Assembly (NCBI RefSeq): GCF_032854445.1 | Contig: NC_088302.1 | Location: 35,406,191 to 35,470,190, forward strand | Length of the DNA: 64,000 nt | From: Liolophura sinensis | Lineage: Eukaryota > Mollusca > Polyplacophora > Chitonida > Chitonidae | Direction: 5' to 3' | Shown here: positions 24,474-37,200 of the stretch, one piece after another | Numbering within the stretch: the stretch's first letter is position 1 | Layout of the letters: each line of letters begins with the position of its first letter | The notes under the pieces: generated by a model | Database searches by the model: none | Seen by the model: the letters and a program-made list of their open reading frames with translations, nothing else | What the model was told of the DNA's origin: nothing | Made by a program: the position numbers and the translations under genes

Positions 24474-27400
24474 TTTCACACCTTTAAGTAGTTTCTTTGC
24501 CTTCAATTTATAGGGCATAATAACCTTTGTCACCATTTAGTGGGAAGTTTTTGCTTGTGATTGGTCAATTCTGGGTTGTAAAAATGTGCCTTAACCTCAG
24601 TTTATTTATCTGTGATATACTAGTACATTCAGCTTTAGTAATTTAGTAATGAAATATGGGTGAAATACATGGATATAAAATTTCTGTACATTTAAAAATA
24701 CCAACACGAAGTAGAATGTACATGTCAAATGAAAGACCATTAAACACTGTTCAGGAACATAGTTGGATATGTTTTTTAGCTCACCTGTACAAAGTACAGG
24801 CGTAGCAATATATTGTACCCTGACTGTTGGCAATCAATAACAGGGAAAGCAGTATTAAACAAAATGTTAGGGGTGGTTTCTTAAAAAGTACTACAGGTAC
24901 TGACATCAGGGTTTGAACACATGTAGAGCACAATAACACAAGGGGGAAATTTCATTGTTGATTTGGTGTGTACATACTAAATACCATAAAGTACTGAATT
25001 CCTGACTTAATGTATTGTGTATCAAAATCAGTATGAAAGAAAAGTTTATAGGTGGTATCTCAAAAAGTACAGGACTTATTGAGCTCAGGTTTTGTACATG
25101 TGTAGAGCAGAATAACATGAGGGGAGGGTATTCAATCATTGATACTGCATGTGCATATTAAATATGGTAAATTAGCGGCTTCCTGACTCAGTGTATTGTG
25201 TATCAGAATCGAAGTTAAGCAAAATGTGAGGGGTGGTACGTTGTATCTCAAAAAGTAGAGCATGTATTAACCTGAAGTTTTAAATGCGTATAAAGCACAA
25301 TGACACACAAGGAGAATGTCCCATCACTGATGCTCTCTGTGCATATTAATGACTGTAAATGACCAAATTCACGATTTCAGTACTTTTTGTATTGAGCTGA
25401 AGTTTTGCCTTCGTGTGGTTCCTACAGGTGAACCTTTTGCAACTTACATTTACTACCAAATGTAAGTTGGAATTATTTCAACCAGTTAAGATGCTTTTGA
25501 AACATATTGTCACCTATGATATAACACTAATTTTTCACCAATTTTGGAAAAATTCCAAAATATGAATTGAACTGTTTTCCAAGACGTGGTTTGGTGGTCT
25601 TTCATCTGGCATATGTTTTAAGGGTTTAACACTTTCGTCTTGGTGTTTGTTGTGTAACCCAATACTGCTGAACCTTGTTTCATACCTTGTCAAATTCCTG
25701 AAAGGCTGTGCATTCTCGGGATTTGGCTCTGTTACAGCTTACAAATAAATAATAAGTTCTTTGTCTTTATTTCAGTGTCAACAGTGCGACCGAGTAATCT
25801 GCTATATGTTTTATTATTTGGCTGGTGGATATCACTGATCTATCTGTTTGTTGGAGCCTTGTTGATGATCACAATTGTTGGTAGAGTTTATGGTAAGTTA
25901 GCACAGGCTGATGAATATTATTGTGGGAAAGCTTTATGTGGGAAGTTAGCACAGGCTGATGAATATTATTGTGGGAAAGCTTTATGTGGGAAGTTGGCAC
26001 AGGCTGATGAATATTATTGTGGGAAAGCTTATGGTAAGTTAGCACAGGCTGATGAATATTATTGTGGGAAAGCTTTATGTGGGAAGTTAGCACAGGCTGA
26101 TGAATATTATTGTGGGAAAGCTTTATGTGGGAAGTTGGCACAGGCTGATGAATATTATTGTGGGAAAGCTTATGGTAAGTTAGCACAGGCTGATGAATAT
26201 TATTGTGGGAAAGCTTTATGTGGGAAGTTGGCACAAACTATTTTCTGAAGAGGACATGGTAATTAAGTTAGCACAGGTTGATGAAAGTGTAGTGCAAAAA
26301 AATGTACAAGGGCTGAAGATAACACAAATCAATCAGTTCAGTGTTAATAAAGCAAGATTTTGATATAAACTAAGAAGATACACATGTGTAATTGTGGCAA
26401 CAGTGCAGAAATGGTCACTGACCAATGATCACAAACAAATCTGTTTTCAAGACATTTCATGTTTACACTGTCCTTTCTTCTGTAGTAATCTAAAAGTGCT
26501 GATGTATTTTGCAGGTCCATTCTGTTGGAAGATGGCAAAATATTTCATATGGCCCTTTGGAAAGTTTGTTCATCAGGTAAGTTGATTGATTTGATTTATT
26601 TGACTGGTGTTGTACGCCATACTCGAGAATGTTTCACTTATAGGACAGCCAGCAGCATTATTTTGGGTGGAAACTGGGCAGATCCCGAGGGAAACCCACG
26701 ACCACCCACAGAGTTGTGACAAACCTTCCCACGTACGGCCAAAGAGGAAGCCAGCATGAGCTGGACTTGAACTCACATTGACCGCATTGGTGAGAGGCTC
26801 CTGGGTCATTACTCTGCGCTAGCGCGCTAACCAACTGAGCTATGGAGGCCTCTAGGTAAGTTGGATATGAATGTTTATGGTTGCTATTGGTTTTATGGTT
26901 GTGATGTGGTTGGTGATACTGCTTTAATACTTCATACTTTGTTGGAGCAGCACAATACTTGATATTATTTTAATACATCTGCAAACATTGGATATAGATG
27001 TAATTTCCTCAGATTTGGTTTAAGAATTTCTTTCATGTCTGACATGTCTTGAATCTTTAAATTACTTTAAGATTAAATGTACATTTAATAATTTGTATGA
27101 ATAGAAATTGTGAACAAAATCTTTGACTGGGACTTAACATTCTTACCATCAGATCCATCCTGTTCCTTTGGCGTATGTAGCTGAGAAGACGAGTGAAAAC
27201 GGCCTGGTCCCGTCGCCCGAGGGTGGAATTTATGTGGCAGAGACTACAGCTCTTCTGTCCGGCAATGTATCTCTGGAAGTCACAGAGCCAGAAAAACCCA
27301 AGAGATTCAAATGTGACAAGTCATACTGGGTTAGTTCCCCTTACTATACATCTGTAAAATAGATGTATATAATAAACAAAAAAAAAAAAAAAAAAACTAT

Positions 27401-28201
27401 CAATCATTGATGACTTCCTTACTCATCCCGTTCCTTTTCCAACCCTGAAAATAAGCAGAAGGACAAGATCAGTGTCCTGTACCAAAATAGTATGTTGACA
27501 GAATCCAACTGTTTGGTTCAGGGCCAAATTTCCGTGTAAGTAACATTGTAAGTAACTGTTTTAATAATATGAATGGGTGGAAGATTTGCCATTATGTCCT
27601 GTTTCTTGAAGACGGTTGCAGTTTTTATTCTGCTGAATGTCATGACGATTCTCAAGTGAAATTTTTAGGCGACAGCTACTGAAGATTTTAACCAGTAATG
27701 TAATTCATTTTGTCAAAATTTAGCTACCACATTGATGCAGCTGCAAGACTTCATTTTGACAGAATTGCATTACAATACTGATACCACATGACAGGTGAAA
27801 TATCCATGTAAAACTTCATTTAAGAGGATTTTTTCTGTGAATTCTCACCTCGATTTCAGTGTTGTTCCACAGTTAGCTGTATACATGTACATATAGCTGA
27901 TATGAACGCCTTGGTAAAACTAAGATTTAATTCTGAATGTCTTTTCTTCATAGTGTCGTCCCAGAACCATAGTGTGGCTGATCCTGGGCTGTCCACTGTT
28001 GCTGCTGGCTCATGGGATAACCATTTTCATCAGCTGGCTGTTGGTGGTTACCATACCTATTGCTAAGGTATTCAGAACACAAGAGCAACTTTCACAAACC
28101 TTAGGCCACATCCTATGTGTTATAAGACCATAGAGTTAGGAGGCTACACGAAACAATTAAAACAAACTAAGAAGTTTTTGTGAAAGTGGCTGCAGGCATC
28201 T

Positions 28202-28252
<51 letters not shown>

Positions 28253-31200
28253 ATTGGTGTTTTACGCCGTACTCAAGAATATTTCACTTATAAGACGGCA
28301 GCCAGCATTATGGTGGGTGGAAACCCACGACCATCCGCAGACCTTCCCACTTACGGCCGGCATCTTCTTACTTTGTTGTCAAGCATATTAACTTTTATTG
28401 GTGCATCAGAAATTGGCTTCTAATGCGTTTTTGGTTATCCATCTTTACAGTATGGACTAATTGTAACTGTACAGTAGACAGAACTTCAAGTGTTGGCAAA
28501 TCTGGCAAAAGTTTTAACAGTTATGAAACCATTACCGTTTTGCCCTGTTCTTTAAAAAATAAATTTGTGACTACAATGAACACATGTCTGCCTTATTATA
28601 CTCTCTTACAGGTCAATATTAAGACAGTTCAGAAGATCCTATTTCTGCCCCCTGAACAAGTTCAGATTGGGGACTCCGGGGTCATGACAGTGGTAAGGCA
28701 TACCAGTGTGCTAGCTGCTGCCAATGTGTTAGTAATAATATAAATGGTACCAAAATTTCACCCATGACTTAGCTTCACATTTAACCTGATTTTGAGAGTT
28801 TTATTGGCCCTAAATAGAAAGGTATTTTGAGGTTTGTTTGGAACATAGAATGTGACACCTGCTGGAAAACAGTTTCAGCACCAAAATATCTTCTGACGTT
28901 TATTGGCCTCTAAAAAGGCATTTTGGAGGGGATTTTTAAGGTCATTTACCATAAGCCTTTCAACATACAGATTAATTAAGGCTGTGAATCTGGCTTCATT
29001 CAGATATTGCAGGTCTGGAGTAAATTTTATAATTGTAGTTCTGTGAATAGTTGTGAACAAGAATGGCTTTTTCGTTTGTGTTTAGAAACTTGTGTCTTGT
29101 GTCTCATGCAGTAATTCTTCCTTGATTTGATTTCTAGGACTTGAGTGTCCTTCACAGTGAGATCATCATGTACACACACCAGTCTGTGAACATCTACTAC
29201 TACAAGTACACAGTGGATGGCATGAATGTCATTCTTGTCAGTATCCTTGTTGGAGTGGATCGTTATTTTCATGATATTGTATTTATTAGCTCGCCTGTAA
29301 AAAGTATGGGTGGCACCCTGAGTGTCGACGTTATAGTCCAATTATAGAGAAAGCAGTGTTAAAAAAATAGGGGGCTGATGAATAGGGGTGATATCTCAAA
29401 AAGTACTGCAGGTGTTGAGCTCAGGGTTTGCACACATGTAGAGCACAATAACACAACGGGGGATATTCCATCGTTGATTTGTGGATATCAAGTACTGTAA
29501 ATCACTGAATTCCTGACTGTATTGTGTGTGCATGTAAAAATCAATGTTAAAGTGTTAAGGGTGGTTTCTCAAAAAGTACTGCATGTATTGAGCTCAGGGT
29601 TTGCCCACATGTAGAGCACAATAACACAACGGGGATATTCCATCGTTGATTTGTGGATATGAAGTACTGTAAATCACTGAATTCCTGACTATTGTGTGTG
29701 CATGTAAAAATCAATGTTAAACAAAGTGTTAAGGGTGGTTTCTCAAGAAGTACTGCATGTATTGAGCTCAGGGTTCGCACACATGTAGAACACAATAACA
29801 CAACGGGGATATTCCATCGTTGATTTGTGGATATGAAGTACTGTAAATCACTGAATTCCTGACTGTATTGTGGGTGCATGTAAAAATCAATGTTAAACAA
29901 AGTGTTAAAGGTGGTTTCTCAAGAAGTACTGCAGGTATTGAGCTCAGGGTTTGCACACATGTAGAGCACAATAACACAACGGGGATATTCCATCGTTGAT
30001 TTGTGGATATGAAGTACTGTAAATCACTGAATTCCTGACTGTATTGTGTGTGCATGTAAAAATCAATGTTAAAGTGTTAAGGGTGGTTTCTCAAAAAGTA
30101 CTGCATGTATTGAGCTCAGGGTTTGCCCACATGTAGAGCACAATAACACAACGGGGATATTCCATCGTTGATTTGTGGATATGAAGTACTGTAAATCACT
30201 GAATTCCTGACTGTATTGTGTGTGCATGTAAAAATCAATGTTAAACAAAGTGTTAAGGGTGGTTTCTCAAGAAGTACTGCATGTATTGAGCTCAGGGTTC
30301 GCACACATGTAGAGCAGAATCAAAAGGGGGGGATATTCCATCGTTGATTCCGTGTGTACATATTAAATATCGTAAATTGCTGAATTCCTGGCTTAGTGTA
30401 TAGTGTATAAGAATCACTATTGAACAAAATGCTAGGGTTTTGTCTTAAAAAGTATTGTAAATAATGACCTGAAGTTTTACATGCATATACAGCACACAAA
30501 GGGGATGTTCCATCGCTGATGCTCTGTTAATTACCCTAAATAACCAAATTCACAATTTCAGTTCTTTATGCATTGAGCTGAAGTTTTGCATTCTTGAGTC
30601 TCAAACAGAATTTGGGAGCCTTGCCTTGCTATCAATTCTAATTTTTTTTTTTTTTTTTTGATTTCATTTATTCCATGCTCTGCAAGTCCATATACAGAAT
30701 TGTTAACAATTAAGACGTTCAGTGGAGTGCAAAAAAAATTAGCTGTGTGCAAGTATATAAATAACAAGTGTTATCCAGGATAGGATTATACTATAATGTA
30801 ATACTACAGAATGAAATAATATCATATAACAAAACATTATTACGAAAGAAGTCACCTAAAGTAGATTTTCACAGTAGAGGATGCCTTGCATTCTACCAAA
30901 CTGAAGTGAACACAGATGTGTATTGGAAGTGAGCTTTAATATTTGAACAGATTTTTATTCCTGATCAACATTAGTAAGATTTATATTTGGCAGGAGTGTA
31001 CTGAAATCAATATTTAGCAGGACAGTAGGCCATGTTGACTATGTACCATGTTGCAGTATACATTTATTCCAGTTTTCTTTCTCAACACGTTACTTAAATT
31101 TTGCATGAACATGAAGTCAATTTTAAAGAAAATTTTTCTTCACACGCATAATTACACATTTTTGCTATTAAGCATACTTTCTCTTCTTTCATTTGTAAAA

Positions 31201-34200
31201 GTATTTTACAGTTGCTCAAATAATATATTAAGGGCAGAGATACAATGACCTTATATAAATGTACATTGTATGGAGCCATGTTGCTTAAAGGTTTATTTTA
31301 GGATAAATGTTGTGAATCTGTGATGTAAATTTGTTGCCAACTTGTCTTCGCATATGCTGGTTCCTTAATGCCATCAGATTTATTGGTGTTTGTGGTTGTT
31401 GCTCTTATCCTTGGCTACTCTGATCCTGACAATAACTACACCAGTGGCTTTGTGGTAAGTACTACACCTATGAATTCATGTATGGAGCATTCACCTGAAG
31501 CAAAAAAAAAAACAATAAAAAAAGTGTAAGAAAGAGCAAATGTTGGTCAAACTGGTTATTATATTTTGATTTTGTTTAAAACACCAGCTGGTTGGTGTGG
31601 AAGGAATATTGCTTTATTAAACATCAGAATTTAGATTTCGGTTTTTAACTGAAATTTCTATGAGTGGGCAAGTGTCAGTGGAGACTAAAACTATTTTAGT
31701 TTCAATAATAGGAAGGGGCCTCTGTGGCTCAGTCGGTTAGCGCGCTAGCGCGGCGTAATGACCCAGGAGCCTCTCACCAATGCGGTCGCTGTGAGCTCAT
31801 GCTGGCTTCCTCTCCAGCCGTAAGTGGGAAGGTCTGCCAGCAACGTGCAGATGGTCGTGGGTTTCCCCCGGGCTGTGCCCGATTTCCACCCACCATAATG
31901 CTGGCCGCCGTCATATGAGTGAAATATTCTTGAGTACGGCGTAAAACACCAATCAAACAAACAAACAAATCAATAATAGGAAAGAAAAAGATTATTTCAC
32001 AGATTGATCACAATATGGTAGCGTGTGATCTTGAGGTCACCCCAAGACCCCACATGTGATTGTTGTCCTACAAGAACATGTAATTCCAACATTGGAAAAT
32101 GAAGAATTAATTTTAAAGTGAGGTGCCGTTTGCAGCAGCACATCTTATTATCAGTAGTTGTGTACCTGAGTATTGCTGCATACAGTATTGTATTAAGAAA
32201 TAAATGTCCTAACTCTGCCTTCTTACTCCCTCACAGAAATGTATCATGTCCCTGTTGGCTATTGTTCCTCTTACTTACTACATCGGAATGGGCATAGCAT
32301 GGTAAGTCCTCCAGGGAGAACAAATTGTTTAGACTGATTAAGTGTAATCAGGTTTGACAATGTACAAGCATTACTGACAGTTACAGATTTTTGTGTGTTC
32401 TTTAGGCAGATTTTAATAGTTGTCTTCTTTTTCACAAAATATGTGTATTTAATGTAGTTGTAAAGAAAGTGATTTATGTGCATGATGGTTATTTACCTGT
32501 GTGTTTTTACCTGCCCCTCTTAAATGTGGCATTTATATCAGATAAAGAGACTAGGGTGTTTGCCATTTTTGCGCATTGATATGTGTAGCAGAGTGCTTTG
32601 GTTGTTGGTGGGTATTCTTAGCCATATAATTGTTTTTCTTGTGTTTTGGCCATCCGTATAGCAGCTCAGTGTTCTGACCATGGGAGCTATCATGAAAGCC
32701 ACATTTGGCCCATCTGTTCTAACTGACTATTTCTGTTTTGGCCATTAGTATAGCAGCTCAGAGCGTTTTGGCTGTGGGAGCTATCATGAATGCCACATTT
32801 GGATCAGCTGTTGTAACTGACTATTTCTGTTTTGGCCATTAGTATAGCAGCTCAGAGCGTTTTAGCCGTGGGAGCTATCATGAATGCCACATTTGGATCA
32901 GCTGTTGTAACTGACTATTTCTGTTTTGGCCATTAGTATAGCAGCTCAGAGCGTTTTAGCCGTGGGAGCTATCATGAATGCCACATTTGGATCAGCTGTT
33001 GTAACTGACTATTTCTGTTTTAGCCATTAGTATAGTAGCTCAGAGCATTCTGGCCGTGGGAGCTATCATGAATGCCACATTTGGATCAGCTGTTGTAACT
33101 GACTATTTCTGTTTTGGCCATTAGTATAGCAGCTCAGAGCATTCTGGCCGTGGGAGCTATAATGAATGCCACATTTGGATCAGCTGTTGTAACTGACTGT
33201 TTCTGTTTTGGCCATTAGTATAGCAGCTCAGAGTGTTCTGACTGTGGGAGCTATCATGAATGCCACATTTGGATCAGCTGTTGTAACTGACTGTTTCTGT
33301 TTTGGCCATTAGTATAGCAGCTCAGAGCGTTCTGGCCGTGGGAGCTATCATGAATGCCACATTTGGATCAGCTGTGGAGGTGATCCTGTACATCATCTTT
33401 CTTGTGAATGGACTAAAGGCTAAGAACAACTGTTATGTTGAACTAGTGAAGTCAGCCATGGCAGGTAAGCCTGCTTATTTTAATTTGAATGAATCTTATG
33501 GCTTTGGAATTTGATTCTGTACCCTATGTATATCTTTACCTGGATTAAAATTATTGAATCATTTACGAAGAGAAAACCTGTTTTGATTAGCACGGTAGTC
33601 TCTTGTAGAAGCTGTGTTATTGTCAGACATAGGTATCGGTTGTTGCTCTATTTACTTAAATACCATTTATACTTGCAGTGTTTTTGAGTATGATTTTATT
33701 AATTAATAACATATGTATTATTTTTGGAATGGTGATTTATCTGTTGTTTGCTTGTAGGAACATTGCTGGCTACCATGATGTTAATTCCGGTGAGTGACAT
33801 TCAAGGTTCTAAATCTTGTTGCCAGCACTAGATAAAAGAGCGGTGGTAAAACATCCTGCAACAAAGGAGGCACATTACATGCACTCTAATGATTACTTCG
33901 TCGTCCTATGACCGAAAAATTGTTAAGTACGACATTAAACCCCAAGCACTCACTCACTCAGTTGTTGCCAAGAACTAACTACTGTCATATATTTCATCTT
34001 AATATAATATAGCAGATGTGATTTGTGGAAGTTTACATGTACATGTAGTTGTTTAGGCCTCTCAGAGCCGAAAGTCCAGTAGAGTACAGGATGGACATTT
34101 TTGGGAGGTGGGTGTGAACTCTGAACAATCCGTCACTAATCTCTTTATGAGTCAGTATTTCCTTATTTTTTTGAATGAATCAATTGAAAGGTGCCCCATG

Positions 34201-37200
34201 TGTGAGGGGAGTGGTTAATATTACGGCATGAGGTAGCTCCTCTTGTATCTGAGAGCCTGACTTACGGAATTCAAATCCAGCTATTGGCAGTTTGCATGAA
34301 CAAGAATGTGCACTTAACACAGTATGATGGTTGCAGGGCTTAAGCATGGTGGCAGGGGGCCTGAAGTATCGAACACAGAGGTTCAACCCTCAGTCTGCTG
34401 GGGTCAGCGCATCACTGCTCTTTGTCTCTGTAGCAGGTAGGTTGGCTTAAGAAATAAAGTTCTACTCGGGTATAGATATTGGCTGGTATGTAAGCCTTAA
34501 AATTACCTCTCCTTAGCTGTGTCATTGGCATGGTAATCTTGAAAAATTCAAAAATCTGAGTGAAAAGTCCCTCCAGAAAAATTTGTAGTACATCGGTTAA
34601 TGGGTAAAATCATATTTTCAATGTCAACAGTTTGAATTTGAATTCGTTATGTTCAAGCTGCTATAAAATTGCAGTAAAAGATAATGAGATATCATCACTG
34701 ATGTTTACAACAATTACACAGTTGGAATTATTTGTAATGCATTTAACTTTTTTAGATATATGTATGTACTATTGCCATTATTATTAATTTTACTTCTTTT
34801 AAATTGTTTTATATTACCATTTTGTTGATCATTTTTATTTGTCCAGGGATTTTTGCCCCAACAATCTTCTCTAAGGTTTATGGAACTCTTCAGTGTCAGA
34901 AGTGTGAAAACTATACCACAAATAGTACCACAGGCAATGGATCGAATGTCGGGATTCAGTGCTCTGAGTGTGAACAATCTATTGTAAGATCACTTGTTGA
35001 ATTATTCAGCACTCTTTTTATTCATGAATCAAGTTTTTTGTGTGTTTATAAATATGTTTTTGTGTTGACCTATATCAGTGCTTGAAAGAATTATACATTT
35101 ATTCCAAGCAGTGTAGTCTTTGGTTCTTTTCTGTAACACATATACATGTATGTCATTGTCTCTGTATAGTTTTACTTGCAGAGCAAGGAGGTAATTCACA
35201 AACACTGCAGCATAACATCATAAAATGATGTAGTTTTACACAGCTGGGCAATGGCTTGTATTGGTAAGAAATAGTTGTGTGATCTTCAAATTTGTCGACA
35301 AGGACAGCATGTGGCAATTTTGGGGCAAAAAATTAGAGGGATATAGCTTTTAATCTGGTTTAGAACTGCTGAGAATTTGTCATTCTTCAGAAGCAAAACC
35401 GAGAGAAAAATATGGTGAATCTTGTCTTAATTCACATTGCAATTATTCCATGTATGAACCTTGTTTCCAGTTTGGTCTAAATGGGGACAAAACTCTGTAC
35501 GACTCTCACATCAAGCCCCTTGTGTATGCTTGTGCCATCATGCTGCCGATCTCCTACATAATAGGACTGATATTCACCTTGAAGACACACAAGTCTGTTT
35601 TGTACGAGACAACGGATGAAGGGGAACCACAGTCACAGGGTAAGAGCACTGATTAGGAGACTTGTCTGATTATGGATTTGATTTTAACACCCGAAGTTAT
35701 GGAACTGTGTATTTCAGTTTGGGTATGGCTTTTAACACCTATCATATAGATTGCTAACTACTATAATTCTTCAACCTGTTGGAATGTTTGCTTGGAGTTT
35801 ACTTAAGCATGTTTTCAAGCCATTATTCTGTGTAGACTGATAAATTTATACTTTTTGTGAAGCCCAAACTCAAACTGGCCCATCCATCCAGAATCAAATC
35901 AAGAATGTGTATAAATTGCACTGAAAGTTGCTCTTTTACGTGCAGAAATGTTGAGGAATGTCATAAGCATAGACCTTGGTATCAATAAAAATGAATTACG
36001 GTGTTTGACCTAATAATTCACCCCAAAAAATGAATTATTAGAGGCAAATAAAGGTTTATTATTATGTCTAAAGGTAAATATTTCTTCCGGTGCTGAAACT
36101 TACATTTCCCACTGCCATATCATCCTACTTTCCACTCAAACCTCAAAACACCTTTATAACATCAAAATCAGGCAAATTGAGCAAATTGGAGTTGGATGAA
36201 AGGTTATCCCGTCTATTGCATATCATTTAGAAGTAGCTAAATAATTTGTGCATGTTCTTTGACACTGGTGGATTGTTGTAGGTCACCATGCCAAAGCACA
36301 CTGGTCTAAGCTGAAGTCTGCCATCATAATGCTGGCCTGTGCTGTGCTGATCTCCCTCTGTGCAGACCTGGTTACTGAGAATATCCAGCCTCTACTCCAG
36401 GTGTCTGGTATCTCTGAGGTAAGTTATCAACCTCTACTCTACATGGAGGTGTCTGGTATCTCTGAGGTAAGTCACCAGCCTCTACTCCAGGTGTCTGGTA
36501 TCTTTGAGGTAAGTTATCAACCTCTACTCTACATGGAGGTGTCTGGTATCTCTGAGGTAAGTTATCAACCTGTACTCTACATGGAAGTGTCTGGTATCTC
36601 TGAGGTAAGTTATCAAGCTCCAGTCCAGGTGTCTGGTATCTCTAAGTTATCAACCTCTACTCTACATGGAGGTGTCTGGTATCTCTGAGGTAAGTCACCA
36701 GCCTCTACTCCAGGTGTGTGGTATCTCTGAGGTAAGTTATCAACCTCTACTCTACATGGAGGTGTCTGGTATCTCTGAGGTAAGTTATCAACCTCTACTC
36801 TACATGGAGGAGTCGAGTATCTCATAGGTAAGTGATTAGTCCTATCCAGGTGTCTGGTATATCTGAGGTAAGTTATCAACCTCTACTCTACATGGAAGTG
36901 TCTGGTATCTCTGAGGTAAGTTATCAAGCTCCAATCCAGGTGTCTGGTATCTCTGAAGTAAGTTATCAACCTCTACTCTACATGGAGGTGTCTGGTATTT
37001 CTGAGGTAAATGATCAGTCTTATTCAGGTGTCTGGTAGCCCTCAGGTTAGTCATCAGTCTCCACTCCATATGTCTGGTAACTGGTATCTCTAAGGTAAGT
37101 TATCAACCTCTACTCCACATGTAGGTGTCTGGTATCTCTGAGCTAAATGATCAATCCAGATGTCTGATATCTCTCAGTCATCAGTCTCCACTCCAGGTGT

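Noticed and set aside
25869..26234. Long minus-strand open frame with repeated KLSHNNIHQP
   Set aside because: It is the antisense reading of the exon 3 donor array; periodicity alone keeps it open.
29235..29240. Donor CTT|gtcagt for exchanger exon 8
   Set aside because: It would leave phase 0, and the next exon at 31,378 (starting AT TTA TTG) then shifts frame; the donor GTCA|gtatcc restores VNLLVFVVVALILGY.
29547..30304. Minus-strand repeat proteins such as those with LSSIHAVLLEKPPLTL
   Set aside because: Products of the 174-bp tandem repeat; the frame breaks whenever unit length changes.
31378..32237. SINE at 31.7 kb as a possible exon or pseudogene
   Set aside because: Flanking target duplication and the family tail show that it is a mobile element within an intron.
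36613..37069. Minus-strand frames with repeated QRYQTPPCRVEVDNLP
   Set aside because: Antisense of the exon 16 donor minisatellite, with no independent coding signature.
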